From Pseudomonas entomophila (GTDB taxonomy: Bacteria; Pseudomonadota; Gammaproteobacteria; Pseudomonadales; Pseudomonadaceae): a stretch of 64,000 nucleotides of DNA. The notes under the pieces were generated by a model. The model was not told the origin of the DNA. It did no database searches and saw nothing but the letters and a program-made list of their open reading frames with translations. Shown piece by piece: positions 23,706 through 32,492 of the stretch. The stretch is from positions 248,001-312,000 of the forward strand of contig NZ_JARGCS010000012.1 of assembly GCF_029193575.1 (NCBI RefSeq), read 5' to 3'. The position numbers and the translations under genes are program-made. Numbering within the stretch: position 1 is the first letter of the stretch; every line of letters starts with the position of its first letter.

Positions 23706-24854
23706 ATGATCCGCAGCAAATTGCCGAACGTCGGCACGACCATCTTCACCACCATGTCGCAGCTCGCCGCGCAAACCGGCGCGCTCAACCTCTCGCAAGG
23801 CTTCCCCGACTTCAATGGCCCGCAGGCGCTGCTCGATGCGGTCGGCCGTCACGTGGCCGCAGGCAACAACCAGTACGCGCCGATGACCGGCCTGCCGCTG
23901 CTGCGCCAGCAGGTGGCGGCCAAGGTTGCGCGGCTGTATGGCGCGCAGGTCGACGCCGACCAGGAAGTGACCATTACGCCCGGCGCCACCGAGGCGATCT
24001 TCTGCGCCATCCAGGCGGTGATTCAGGCGGGTGACGAGGTGATCGTCTTCGACCCCTGCTACGACAGTTACGAGCCCTCGGTGGAGCTGGCCGGTGGCCG
24101 TTGCATGCACGTGCCGCTCAGCGACGGGGATTTTCGCATCGACTGGCAGAAGTTCAGCGATGCCCTGAGCCCGCGCACGCGCATGGTCATCCTCAACTCG
24201 CCGCACAACCCCAGTGGTGCGCTGATCACCCGTGAAGACCTCGACCAACTGGCGCAGCTGATCGCCGAGCGCGATATCTACCTGGTCAGCGACGAGGTCT
24301 ACGAACACCTGGTGTACGACGGTGTGCGCCACGCCAGCGTGCTGGCCCATGAGCAGCTGTACGCGCGGGCCTTCGTGGTCAGTTCGTTCGGCAAGACCTA
24401 CCACGTCACCGGTTGGAAGACCGGTTACGTGATCGCCCCGCCGGCGCTGAGCGCCGAGTTGCGCAAGGTTCACCAGTACGTCAACTTCTGTGGCGTGACC
24501 CCGCTGCAAGGGGCGCTGGCCGACTTCATGGCCGCGCACCCCGAGCACCTCGACGAACTGCCGGGTTTCTACCAGGCCAAGCGCGACCTGTTCTGCGACC
24601 TGCTGCAAGGCTCGCGTTTCAGCTTCACCCGCACTGCGGGCACGTATTTCCAGTTGGTGGACTATGCGCGCATCCGTCCGGACCTCAACGATGTCGACAT
24701 GGCCCTGTGGCTGACCCGCGAGCACGGCGTGGCGACCATTCCGGTGTCGGTGTTCTACCAGCAGCCCATTCCCGAGCAGCGCCTGGTGCGCCTGTGCTTT
24801 GCCAAACGCGAGGAGACGCTGCGCCAGGCGGCGGAGAAACTATGCGCGATCTGA
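23706..24854 (+). CDS. PLP-dependent methionine/glutamine-type aminotransferase (YbdL family)
   Basis: Class I/II fold-type I aminotransferase of 382 residues. Seen are the N-terminal NLSQGFPDF substrate loop, ITPGATEAIF, NSPHNPSG, and the PLP lysine in SSFGKTYHVTGWKTGY. E. coli YbdL prefers methionine, and relatives use glutamine with keto-methylthiobutyrate. The gene overlaps the next by 13 bases, and that gene encodes an omega-amidase. This suggests the pair runs transamination followed by hydrolysis of the omega-amide keto acid. ATG 23706 follows AAAGAGGGCTCC. Substrate is inferred, not shown. Confidence 0.88.
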   Translation: MIRSKLPNVGTTIFTTMSQLAAQTGALNLSQGFPDFNGPQALLDAVGRHVAAGNNQYAPMTGLPLLRQQVAAKVARLYGAQVDADQEVTITPGATEAIFCAIQAVIQAGDEVIVFDPCYDSYEPSVELAGGRCMHVPLSDGDFRIDWQKFSDALSPRTRMVILNSPHNPSGALITREDLDQLAQLIAERDIYLVSDEVYEHLVYDGVRHASVLAHEQLYARAFVVSSFGKTYHVTGWKTGYVIAPPALSAELRKVHQYVNFCGVTPLQGALADFMAAHPEHLDELPGFYQAKRDLFCDLLQGSRFSFTRTAGTYFQLVDYARIRPDLNDVDMALWLTREHGVATIPVSVFYQQPIPEQRLVRLCFAKREETLRQAAEKLCAI

Positions 24855-25633
24855 GCCAACTGCCGAACCTGAGAATCGCCCTGGTGCAGACCACCCTGGC
24901 CTGGCATGACCGCCAGGCCAACCTCGAGCATTTTGAGGGGTTGCTGGAGCACGTGGGCGAGGTGGACTTGGTGATTCTCCCGGAGATGTTCACCACGGGC
25001 TTTTCCATGGAGTCCGAAAGCCTGGCCGAGCCTGAGCACGGCCCGACCTACAAGTGGCTCAAGTGTCAGGCGAAGAAGGTCGGCGCGGTGATCACCGGCA
25101 GCGTGATCATCCAGGCCGCCGATGGCAGCCACCGCAATCGCCTGCTGTGGGCGCGGCCCGATGGCGAGGTGCTGCACTACGACAAGCGCCACCTGTTCCG
25201 CATGGCCGGCGAGCACAAGCACTACACGCCTGGCGAGCGCCGGGTGCAGTTCGAGCTCAACGGCTGGCGCATCCGCCCGCTGATCTGCTACGACCTGCGC
25301 TTCCCGGTGTGGAGCCGCGATGCCCAGGACACCGATCTGCTGCTGTACACGGCCAATTGGCCAGCAGCGCGGCGACTGCACTGGAACCGACTGTTGCCGG
25401 CGCGAGGGATCGAGAACCTGTGCTATGTGGCGGCGGTGAACCGGGTGGGGACCGATGGCAAGGGCTTCGCCTACTCAGGCGACAGCCAGGTGCTGGATTT
25501 CCAGGGTGAGAGCCTGCTGAGCGCGGGGGAGGCCGACGGGGTGTTCACCGTGGTGCTGAGCGCGGCGGATCTGGCGGCGTATCGCACGCGGTTTCCGGCG
25601 AACCTGGATGCGGATACCTTCGAGCTGCATTGA
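24842..25633 (+). CDS. nitrilase-family omega-amidase (YafV-like)
   Basis: Carbon-nitrogen hydrolase of 263 residues, with the catalytic triad Glu (LPEMFTTGF), Lys (YDKRHLF) and Cys (LICYDLRFPVW). YafV and Nit2 relatives hydrolyse alpha-ketoglutaramate or alpha-ketosuccinamate. The ATG at 24842 lies inside the end of the aminotransferase gene, so the two are coupled. A much longer upstream frame is a shadow. The pairing makes transamination with glutamine irreversible, a role in methionine or keto-acid salvage being most likely. Confidence 0.88.
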   Translation: MRDLSQLPNLRIALVQTTLAWHDRQANLEHFEGLLEHVGEVDLVILPEMFTTGFSMESESLAEPEHGPTYKWLKCQAKKVGAVITGSVIIQAADGSHRNRLLWARPDGEVLHYDKRHLFRMAGEHKHYTPGERRVQFELNGWRIRPLICYDLRFPVWSRDAQDTDLLLYTANWPAARRLHWNRLLPARGIENLCYVAAVNRVGTDGKGFAYSGDSQVLDFQGESLLSAGEADGVFTVVLSAADLAAYRTRFPANLDADTFELH

Positions 25634-25640
25634 GCCTGTT

Positions 25641-25719
25641 CCGGCCCTATCGCGGGGCAAGCCTGCTCCTGCAAGGGCAGCGAGATACCTGGAGCGGGCT
25701 TGCCCCGCGATAGGGCCGG
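25641..25719. repeat. inverted REP pair
   Basis: Two perfect 22-base arms (25641-25662 and 25698-25719) in inverted orientation, core CGCGGGGCAAGC, are separated by 35 bases. They lie between convergent genes and may act as a terminator for both. Confidence 0.85.
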
Positions 25720-25726
25720 CACTGAC

Positions 25727-28294
25727 TCAGTAAACATCTCGCCGATACCGCCCATCCTCGATCAACTGCCGCACCGCCTCGTCCCCGAGAATGCCCTTGA
25801 GGGTGGAATCCACCCCACCGGCCATCCCCTGCAGGCTACCGCAGACATACACATAGGCCCCCTCGGCGACCCAGGCCTTGAATGCTTCGGCCTGCTCGAG
25901 CAACACATCCTGCACATACACCTTCTCGGCCTGGTCCCGCGAGAACGCCAGGTCGAGCCGCGCCAGGTCGCCGGCGCGCAGCCACGCTGACAGCTCTTCC
26001 CCACAGAGGAAATCCTGCTCGCGGTTACGCTCGCCGAACAGCAGCCAGTTGCGTTGCTCGCCCGCGGCGATTCGCGCCTTGAGCAGGCTGCGCAAGCCGG
26101 CCAGGCCCGTGCCGTTGCCGATCAGCACCACTGGCGCCGGTACGCCCGGCAGTTGGAAGCCGCTGTTGCGACGCAGCCTCGCGCTGAGGGTGCCGTCGAC
26201 AGGCAGGTACTCGGTCAGCCAGCCCGAGCCCAGGCCCAGTTGCCCCTCCGCATGCCGTTCCTGGCGCACGATCAGTTCCAGCACGCCATCGCTGGCGATC
26301 GAGGCGATGGAATACTCCCGCGCGGTGATCGGAATCAGCGCCTCCACCAACGCCTGGGCGTGCAGACCGACCAGGTGCGCGCGGTGGCTGGGCAATTGGC
26401 GGCCACCCAGGGCCTGGCCAAGCGTTTCCTGCAGGCCATCGACCTGCACCGTCAGGTTGGCGTCCAGGCCCAGCCCCTGGAGCAGGGCATCGACCCGCGC
26501 CTGGCCATTACGCGGCAGGATCTCCACCAGGTCGCCGGCCGCCCAGGTCGCCGGCGCTTCACTGCGCAGGCCCAGCAGGTAGACCGGGCCGCCCTGGCTG
26601 CCGGGGTTGAGCAGCGTGCGACGCGCCAGGGTCCAGTTGCCGAAGGCCACGGATTGCCAAGTGGCGACGGCCTGGGCGCCGGTCAGTTGCGCCAGTTCCT
26701 GTTGCCATTGGCGCAGGGCCGCCGGGTCGGCGTTGTCGACCTCCACCGGGCTGAACGCGCTGGAGGCGCCGCGCTCGCCGAGCCAGGCTTGCAGGCGCCG
26801 GGCGAAGCCGCAGAAGTGTGGGTACTGGCGGTCGCCCAGGGCCAGCACGGCATAGTTCAAGTGTGCCAGCGACCAGGGCTGCCCCAGCACCTTGCGCTCG
26901 AAAGCGCGGGCGCTGTCGGGGGCCTCGCCGTCGCCGAAGGTACTGACCACGAACAGCGCGCGGCGCGCCTGGCGCAGCTCGGCCTCGCCGAGTTCGGCGA
27001 GCGGGCGCACCTGCACCGGCAGGCCGGCGGCTTGCAATTGCCCGGCGCTCTGCCAGGCCAGTTGTTCGGCGAAGCCGCTCTGGCTGGCGAAGCCGATCAG
27101 CCAACTGTCCTGGCTCGCCGGTGTCGGTTCGACCTGGCCACGGGCGGCGCGGGCCTGGCGCTTCTTGCGGCGGCGGTCGAGGTACAGCAGCCAGCCGGTG
27201 ACGAAGAACAGCGGCATGGTCAGGCTGGCGACAGTGACGATGATCCTCCCCGGCAGGCCGAAGTAGCTGCCCACGTGCAGGGCGTAGACGCTCTGCAGCA
27301 ACTGGGCCTTGAACGACTTGTCGGTGTAGCGCTCGTGGCGTTTGACCTGGCCGCTGGCAGGGTCGAGGGTCAGGGTGTTGAGGGCGCGCTCGTGGGCGGC
27401 GTCGTCGAGCAGGTAGAACAGCGTGGCCGGCTGGCCACCGGCAGGCGGCAGGCGCAGGTTGTAGGCGGTCATGCGCGGCCCGGCGGCCTGTTGCAGGTGG
27501 TGCCAGATGGCGTCGTAATCGACCACCAGGGGGGCGGCCTTCTTGTCCGCTTGCTGCGGGCCTTGGCGGCCACGGCCTTCGCCGCGCTTTTGCGGCTGTT
27601 CGCCGGCGGGCGGCTTGTCGGCCAGTAGTGTGTTCAGGCCTTCGCGGTACCAGTCGTAGGACCAGAACAGGCCGGTCAGGGCGAACAGCAGGTAGAACAA
27701 CAGGCACCAGGTGCCGGCCACGGCATGCAGGTTCCAATTGAAGGCGCGACCCTTCCTGGCCCAGTCGAAGGTCAGCCAGGTGCTCCAGTTCAGGGCCTTG
27801 CGCGGCCAACGCAGGTACAGGCCGGAGAGGCAGAAGAAAATCAGCATCAGGGTGCAGGCGCCGGTGATCTGCCGGCCCGTGTCACCCATGGCGAGGAAAC
27901 GGTGCAGTTGCAGCATCAGGTTGAAGAAACCGATGCCGGCCACCTCGCCCTTGAGCTCGCCGGTGTATGGGTCGGCATAGCGCAGCTGGCCGCGGCGCTC
28001 GCCGGGGGGCGGGGTGAAGAAGATACGGGCGGCGTTGCCGGCCTGGGTGTCGACCCAGAGCATGGCGACCTTGTCGCCCTGGGCGGCCTCGGCGCGGCGC
28101 ACCAGCTCCGGCATCGGCAGCACGCCTTCCTGGCGCACCTCGACCTTGAGCACGTCGGCGTTGAATAGGCGCAGAAGCTCTTCCTGGAACGACCAGATCG
28201 CGCCGGTGATGCCCATCAGCGCGAGCACCAGGCCTGCGGTGATGCCAAAGAACCAGTGCAATTGGAACAGCGACTTCTTCACCACGTCGATCAC
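25727..28294 (-). CDS. PepSY-TM / flavodoxin / FAD-NADP reductase fusion
   Basis: The 855-residue product joins a four-helix PepSY-TM membrane module (helices at about 10-34, 140-163, 187-212 and 348-373) to a cytoplasmic cytochrome-P450-reductase-like half. That half has a flavodoxin domain (about 398-540: [33 protein letters not shown]) and an FAD/NAD(P) reductase (about 550-855: [28 protein letters not shown]). It is followed downstream on its own strand by nothing, and upstream lies the receptor gene piuA. It is best read as an inner-membrane NADPH-driven reductase of ferric siderophores or periplasmic iron. The family is annotated as sulfite-reductase flavoprotein-like, which is probably misleading. 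P. aeruginosa PA4513 has the same place. Confidence 0.88.
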   Translation of the reverse strand: MIDVVKKSLFQLHWFFGITAGLVLALMGITGAIWSFQEELLRLFNADVLKVEVRQEGVLPMPELVRRAEAAQGDKVAMLWVDTQAGNAARIFFTPPPGERRGQLRYADPYTGELKGEVAGIGFFNLMLQLHRFLAMGDTGRQITGACTLMLIFFCLSGLYLRWPRKALNWSTWLTFDWARKGRAFNWNLHAVAGTWCLLFYLLFALTGLFWSYDWYREGLNTLLADKPPAGEQPQKRGEGRGRQGPQQADKKAAPLVVDYDAIWHHLQQAAGPRMTAYNLRLPPAGGQPATLFYLLDDAAHERALNTLTLDPASGQVKRHERYTDKSFKAQLLQSVYALHVGSYFGLPGRIIVTVASLTMPLFFVTGWLLYLDRRRKKRQARAARGQVEPTPASQDSWLIGFASQSGFAEQLAWQSAGQLQAAGLPVQVRPLAELGEAELRQARRALFVVSTFGDGEAPDSARAFERKVLGQPWSLAHLNYAVLALGDRQYPHFCGFARRLQAWLGERGASSAFSPVEVDNADPAALRQWQQELAQLTGAQAVATWQSVAFGNWTLARRTLLNPGSQGGPVYLLGLRSEAPATWAAGDLVEILPRNGQARVDALLQGLGLDANLTVQVDGLQETLGQALGGRQLPSHRAHLVGLHAQALVEALIPITAREYSIASIASDGVLELIVRQERHAEGQLGLGSGWLTEYLPVDGTLSARLRRNSGFQLPGVPAPVVLIGNGTGLAGLRSLLKARIAAGEQRNWLLFGERNREQDFLCGEELSAWLRAGDLARLDLAFSRDQAEKVYVQDVLLEQAEAFKAWVAEGAYVYVCGSLQGMAGGVDSTLKGILGDEAVRQLIEDGRYRRDVY

Positions 28295-28338
28295 CTTGTG
28301 CTACTGCGCGGGGGCATTATGCCTTGTGTTGCGGTTGA

Positions 28339-28399
28339 GGGCCCCTATCGCGGGGCAAGCCCGCTGCACAAGGGCCGCGCTAGCCCCGCGATAGGGCCC
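28339..28399. repeat. inverted REP pair between reductase fusion and piuA
   Basis: The arms CCTATCGCGGGGC (within 28339-28356) and GCCCCGCGATAGGGCCC (28383-28399) are nearly perfect inverted copies, with one extra C in the left arm. Confidence 0.8.
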
Positions 28400-28422
28400 A
28401 GGCAGACGCCAGGGCCTTGAGG

Positions 28423-30708
28423 TCAGAAATGCACGCTGGTGGTCAGCAGCGCCGTGCGCCCGGCCGCCTGGTTGGCGAAGTGGGTCGAGAAGGCCTTGTC
28501 GTAGTACACCTCGTTGGTCAGGTTCTGCACGTTCAACTGCAGGTCGACGTTCTTGGTCAGCTTGTACGCGGCCATGGCGTCGTAGCGCACGTAGCTGTCG
28601 ACCATGGTGGTGTTGGCCACGCTGCCGTACACGTCATCCACGTAGAACGCGCCGCCACCGATGGTCAGCTTCGGCGTGACGGCGTAGGTGGTCCACAGGC
28701 TGGCGCTGTTGTTCGGCGTGTTCGGCAACTGGTTGCCGTCGTTGGCCTTGCCCAGTGGGCCGCCATCGATCTGGCGGGCCTGCAGGTAGGTGTAGCCGGC
28801 GAACACCTGCCACTTGTCGGTCAGCTTGCCGCTGGCCGACAGCTCGATGCCTTGCACGCGGGTCTCGCCGATGTTCTCGAAGGTGGTGGTGTTCACCTGC
28901 ACACGGGCGTTTTCTTTCTCGGTGCGGAACACCGCGGCGGCCAGGGACAGGCGCTCGTCGAGCAGGTCCCACTTGGTGCCGATCTCGTAGTTGGTGGTCT
29001 CTTCCGGCTCCAGGTCGCTGCTGAGCAGGTTGCCCGAACGGTCCGGGGTGCCCGGCAGCGGGTTGCCTTCCTGGCCCTCGCCGAGCATTGCGCCGGGCGG
29101 GGTGGCGGAGGTGGCGTAGGAGACATAGAGGCTGCCGTTTTCGGCCGGTTTCCACACCAGGCCCAGCTGGCCGGTGATGAACTCGCTCTTGTCGCTGCCT
29201 TTGGCGGTGGTGGTGCCGGCGGCGTTGTAGGTTTTGTAGTCGGTGTCGAAGTGGTCGTAGCGCAGGCCCATGTTCAGCAGCCATTGCGGGGTCAGTTCGA
29301 GGGTGTCGAACACGTACAGCGCGCGGGTCTTGCTGTGGGTGGTGGTGCCGGCGTAGTTGCGCGAGATCGCGCCGTTCCACGGGTCGTCCGGGTTCGGGTT
29401 GCTCAGCGAGGTGCAGTTGTAGCCGCTGGAAACGATCATTCCCGGGGTGCAGTTGGTATTCGCCGCGCCACCGGGCACGGTGTCGGTGTCGACGTTGTAG
29501 GAGGAGCGGTCGCTTTCTTCGCGGCTCAGCTCGACACCGGTGGAGAAACTGTTCTTCAGGCCACCCAGGTAGAACTCGCCGAACAGGTCGGTCTGGTTGG
29601 TGGTGGTGGCGGTGTTGCCCACGCGAGTGTTGGCGCGGCGCCAGACGCTGCCGTTGTTGACGTTGGCCTTGCTGTCGTCGGGCTGGGTGAGGATGTAGTC
29701 CTGCAGGCTGTTGCCGTGGCGCAGGGTGTTCTTGATCGTCAGCGCATCGGTCAGGTCGTGCTCGACGGCGAAAGTGGCGATGTCCACCCGGGTCTTGCGG
29801 AAGTCGCGGTCGGTCAGGCCGTAGAAGTTGTCGTGGTCACCGCCGGCGTAGGGCTTGCTCGGGTCCGCCGAGGTGCGGTTGCCGGTGCCGCCGGCCGGGA
29901 CGGTGTAGGGGATGCCCGCGTCCGGCAGGTCGTCGCTTTCCAGGTGGTAGTAGTCGAGGTTGACGCGGGTCGGCGTGCCCAGGCCGAAGGCCAGGGACGG
30001 GGCGATGCCCCAGCGGTCGTAGTTGACCTTGTCGCGGCCGGCGACGTTGCTTTCGTGGGTCATCAGGTTCAGGCGGCCGGCGATGCTGTCGCTGAACTGG
30101 TAGTTGCCGTCGAAGGTGTAACGCTGGGTCTGGTCGCTGCCCCAAGTCCAGGCGCCGTCCAGGGCGTTGCCCAGGTGCGCGCGCTTGCTGACCAGGTTGA
30201 GGGTGCCGCCGGCGGCGCCACGGCCGCCGATGGCCGAGTTCGGGCCCTTGGCCACCTCCACCGATTCGATGGCGAAGATCTCGCGGGTTTGCGCGCCGGT
30301 GTCGCGCACGCCGTCCAGGTAGGTGTCAGCCTGGGCGTCGAAGCCGCGGATGAACGGGCGGTCGCCCTGTGGGTTGCCGCCTTCGCCGGCGCCGAAGGTG
30401 ATGCCGGGCACGGTGCGCAGGGCGTCCTGCAGGCTGAGGGCGTTGGTGTCCTTGATGACCTGTTGCGGGATCACGGTGACCGAGCGCGGGGTGTCCACCA
30501 GGGGCGCGGTGTACTTAGACGAGGCGGCCTTGTCGGTCTTGTAGTCGGTGCTGGCCTGTTCGGCCTTGCCGTTGATGCTGGTGGCATCGAGGGTGACCGG
30601 CTTGCTGGCGGCCGGGTCGGCGGCATAGGCCGACGTGGCGGTAATGGCGACGCCGATGGCGGAGGCGAGCAGGCGTGGTGAACTCACAGTGGTTGGCACG
30701 TGACGCAT
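28423..30708 (-). CDS. piuA: TonB-dependent siderophore receptor PiuA
   Basis: Outer-membrane receptor of 761 residues with a signal peptide ending near residue 29 (TSAYA-ADP), a plug domain (DTPRSVTVIPQQVIKDTNALSLQDALRTVPG in pieces, then FIRGFDAQADTYLDG and GRGAAGGTLNLVSK) and a 22-strand barrel ending in the usual terminal Phe (SVHF). There is no N-terminal signalling domain. The neighbours (reductase fusion, piuC, Sel1 protein, speC) match the P. aeruginosa piu locus, whose receptor takes up catecholate-type siderophores and siderophore-drug conjugates. The start at 30708 (MRHVPTTVSS) has AAGG upstream; a longer frame is not supported. Confidence 0.87.
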   Translation of the reverse strand: MRHVPTTVSSPRLLASAIGVAITATSAYAADPAASKPVTLDATSINGKAEQASTDYKTDKAASSKYTAPLVDTPRSVTVIPQQVIKDTNALSLQDALRTVPGITFGAGEGGNPQGDRPFIRGFDAQADTYLDGVRDTGAQTREIFAIESVEVAKGPNSAIGGRGAAGGTLNLVSKRAHLGNALDGAWTWGSDQTQRYTFDGNYQFSDSIAGRLNLMTHESNVAGRDKVNYDRWGIAPSLAFGLGTPTRVNLDYYHLESDDLPDAGIPYTVPAGGTGNRTSADPSKPYAGGDHDNFYGLTDRDFRKTRVDIATFAVEHDLTDALTIKNTLRHGNSLQDYILTQPDDSKANVNNGSVWRRANTRVGNTATTTNQTDLFGEFYLGGLKNSFSTGVELSREESDRSSYNVDTDTVPGGAANTNCTPGMIVSSGYNCTSLSNPNPDDPWNGAISRNYAGTTTHSKTRALYVFDTLELTPQWLLNMGLRYDHFDTDYKTYNAAGTTTAKGSDKSEFITGQLGLVWKPAENGSLYVSYATSATPPGAMLGEGQEGNPLPGTPDRSGNLLSSDLEPEETTNYEIGTKWDLLDERLSLAAAVFRTEKENARVQVNTTTFENIGETRVQGIELSASGKLTDKWQVFAGYTYLQARQIDGGPLGKANDGNQLPNTPNNSASLWTTYAVTPKLTIGGGAFYVDDVYGSVANTTMVDSYVRYDAMAAYKLTKNVDLQLNVQNLTNEVYYDKAFSTHFANQAAGRTALLTTSVHF

Positions 30709-30770
30709 TTTTGGTGACCTTCCCCAAGGTATGAAGGCCGCGGATGGTAATGTAAGCAATTGTGAGTAAC

Positions 30771-30810
30771 AATTGAGACTCGTTACCATTCGATAAGAAT
30801 TTACATTCTT
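30771..30810. promoter_or_regulatory. Fur-like site and palindrome in the piuA-piuC divergent region
   Basis: AATTGAGACTCGTTACCATT (30771-30790), read on the minus strand, resembles a Fur box (GGTAACGAGTCTCAATTG). Just beside it is the perfect inverted repeat AAGAAT-TTAC-ATTCTT (30795-30810). The AT-rich block 30745-30825 separates the divergent genes and fits a shared iron-controlled promoter. Approximate match only. Confidence 0.45.
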
Positions 30811-30962
30811 TACAATTATTCCTTACGGTTTTCCGGGATGTGTGCGTCACTCGGATTTTTGGCCGCCACTGGCAAAGCAACCTTTGGGCAGAACAGGGCT
30901 TGCCTGCTGCAAAAGGGAATCAATACCATTGACGCCCTTTTCCCTTGCCAGGTAGCCCGGCC

Positions 30963-31643
30963 ATGCTCCTCCACATCCCCGGCCTGTTCGACGCCGACGA
31001 GATCGCCCGCATTCGCGAGGCCCTGCAACGGGCCGACTGGGCCGATGGCAAGGTCACAGCGGGCTACCAGTCGGCCAAGGCCAAGCACAACCTGCAACTG
31101 CCCGAAGGCCACACGCTGGCCAAGGAGATCGGCGGCGCGCTGATCGATCGCCTGTGGCGCAACCCGCGCTTCATGTCGGCGGCGCTGCCGCACAAGGTGT
31201 TCCCGCCGCTGATCAACTGCTACCGCGAAGGCGGCAACTTCGGTTTCCACATCGACAACGCCCTGCGCCAGCCCGCGGGCAGTGTCGAGCGGGTGCGCAC
31301 CGACCTGTCCTCGACCCTGTTCCTGAGCGACCCCGACAGCTACGACGGCGGCGAGCTGGTGATCCAGGACACCTTCGGCGTGCAGCAGGTCAAGCTCGCC
31401 GCCGGCGACATGGTGCTGTACCCCGGCTCCAGCCTGCACAAGGTCAACCCGGTGACCCGTGGCGAGCGCCTGGCGGCGTTCTTCTGGACGCAAAGCCTGG
31501 TGCGCGAGGACAGCCAGCGCACGCTGCTGTACGAGATGGACAGCGCCATCCAGCAACTCACCGCGGATGTGCCCGACCACCCGGCGCTGCTTCAGCTGAC
31601 CGGCACCTACCACAACCTGTTGCGCCGCTGGGCGGAGGTCTGA
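30963..31643 (+). CDS. piuC: Fe(II)/2-oxoglutarate PKHD-type hydroxylase PiuC
   Basis: 226-residue dioxygenase with the metal triad H96-x-D98 ([10 protein letters not shown]) and H159 (SSLHKVNPV), and the 2-oxoglutarate Arg at 169, ten residues after the distal His. It belongs to the PiuC/YbiX group always found beside catecholate siderophore receptors. Its substrate is not known. ATG 30963 ([10 protein letters not shown]) is chosen because an upstream in-frame ATG adds only six unconserved residues. Divergent from piuA, co-directional with the Sel1 gene three bases after its stop. Confidence 0.93.
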   Translation: MLLHIPGLFDADEIARIREALQRADWADGKVTAGYQSAKAKHNLQLPEGHTLAKEIGGALIDRLWRNPRFMSAALPHKVFPPLINCYREGGNFGFHIDNALRQPAGSVERVRTDLSSTLFLSDPDSYDGGELVIQDTFGVQQVKLAAGDMVLYPGSSLHKVNPVTRGERLAAFFWTQSLVREDSQRTLLYEMDSAIQQLTADVPDHPALLQLTGTYHNLLRRWAEV

Positions 31644-31646
31644 GCC

Positions 31647-32393
31647 GTGTCCTATCCGCTGCGTCGTGAGGAAGTGGTCGACATCGCCGGGCTCAAGGCG
31701 ATGCTCGAAGCGAGCCCGGCGAAAGCCGCCCAGGCGATCCTGGCGGCGGCGGGGCAGGGCGCGGTGGAGGCGCAGGCGCTGCTGGGGCAGATCCTGCTCG
31801 ACGGGCGTGGCATCGAACAGGATGAGCAGGTCGCCCGGCGCTGGTTCGCCATCGCCGCCGCGGGTGGCAGTGCCATGGCCAGCAACATGCTGGGGCGGTG
31901 CCTGGAGCACGGTTGGGGCGGCGAGGTGGACCTGCCCGGGGCGGCGCAGCATTACCAGCGCGCTGCCCTGGCCGGGCTGGACTGGGGGATGTACAACCTG
32001 GGCAACCTGCTCGCCACCGGGCGTGGCGTCGAGCAGGACCAGGCCCTGGCGCTGGCCTGTTACGAGCGCGCCGCGCAGCGCGGGCATGCCAAGTCGATGA
32101 ACCTGTATGGGCGCTACCTGGAGCAGGGCATCGCCACTGCGGCGAGCCCGGCACGGGCGGTGCGCTGGTATCGGCGCTCGGCCGAGGCGGGGGATTTTCG
32201 TGGGATGTTCAGCCTGGCGCTGGTGCTGGTCGAGCGCGGGCAGGTGGCCGAGGCGGCGCCATGGCTGGAGCGGGCGCGGGTCGAGGGGAACTTGAGTTTC
32301 CTGCGCAGCGCCGTGGCCACGCTGCTGGCCGGGGGGCCGCTGTTGGCCGGGTTTGCGGCGGCCTATGCGAGGGAGGTCGAGGGGCGGGGGTGA
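31647..32393 (+). CDS. Sel1-repeat (TPR-like) protein of the piu locus
   Basis: 248 residues without a clear signal peptide. At least four Sel1 repeats are visible: AQALLGQILLDGRGIEQD, SNMLGRCLEHG, MYNLGNLLATGRGVEQD and SMNLYGRYLEQG, each followed by an A-x-x-W/Y-x-x-A-A-x-x-G half. It is coupled to piuC with a three-base gap, and the same pair exists in P. aeruginosa (PA4515-PA4516). A scaffold role is inferred. The GTG start immediately follows the piuC stop. Confidence 0.88.
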   Translation: MSYPLRREEVVDIAGLKAMLEASPAKAAQAILAAAGQGAVEAQALLGQILLDGRGIEQDEQVARRWFAIAAAGGSAMASNMLGRCLEHGWGGEVDLPGAAQHYQRAALAGLDWGMYNLGNLLATGRGVEQDQALALACYERAAQRGHAKSMNLYGRYLEQGIATAASPARAVRWYRRSAEAGDFRGMFSLALVLVERGQVAEAAPWLERARVEGNLSFLRSAVATLLAGGPLLAGFAAAYAREVEGRG

Positions 32394-32398
32394 AGCTG

Positions 32399-32450
32399 GC
32401 GGCCCTACTCGCGGGGCAAGCCCGCTCCTGCAAGGACGATAGGGCCCTGA
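32399..32450. repeat. REP-like element with partial second arm
   Basis: GGCCCTACTCGCGGGGCAAG with continuation CCCGCTCCTGCAAGG, then the fragment CGATAGGGCCC. This is an intact left arm and a truncated right arm of the intergenic REP family. Confidence 0.75.
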
Positions 32451-32458
32451 CGGCCAGC

Positions 32459-32490
32459 AAAAAAACGGGGCCATTCACGGCCCCGTTCTT
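32459..32490. terminator. bidirectional terminator between the Sel1 gene and speC
   Basis: A run of A, then AACGGGGCC, loop ATTCAC, GGCCCCGTT, then CTT. The stronger T-tract is on the minus strand, serving speC. Confidence 0.85.
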
Positions 32491-32492
32491 CA

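Noticed and set aside
25727..28294. Sulfite reductase flavoprotein subunit
   Set aside because: The flavin half resembles CysJ, but the membrane PepSY module and siderophore-receptor neighbour do not fit sulfite reduction, and no hemoprotein subunit is nearby.
28417..30681. A 754-codon plus-strand frame opposite piuA
   Set aside because: Gly/Val/Ala-rich shadow without motifs; the TonB receptor on the minus strand has a complete domain set.
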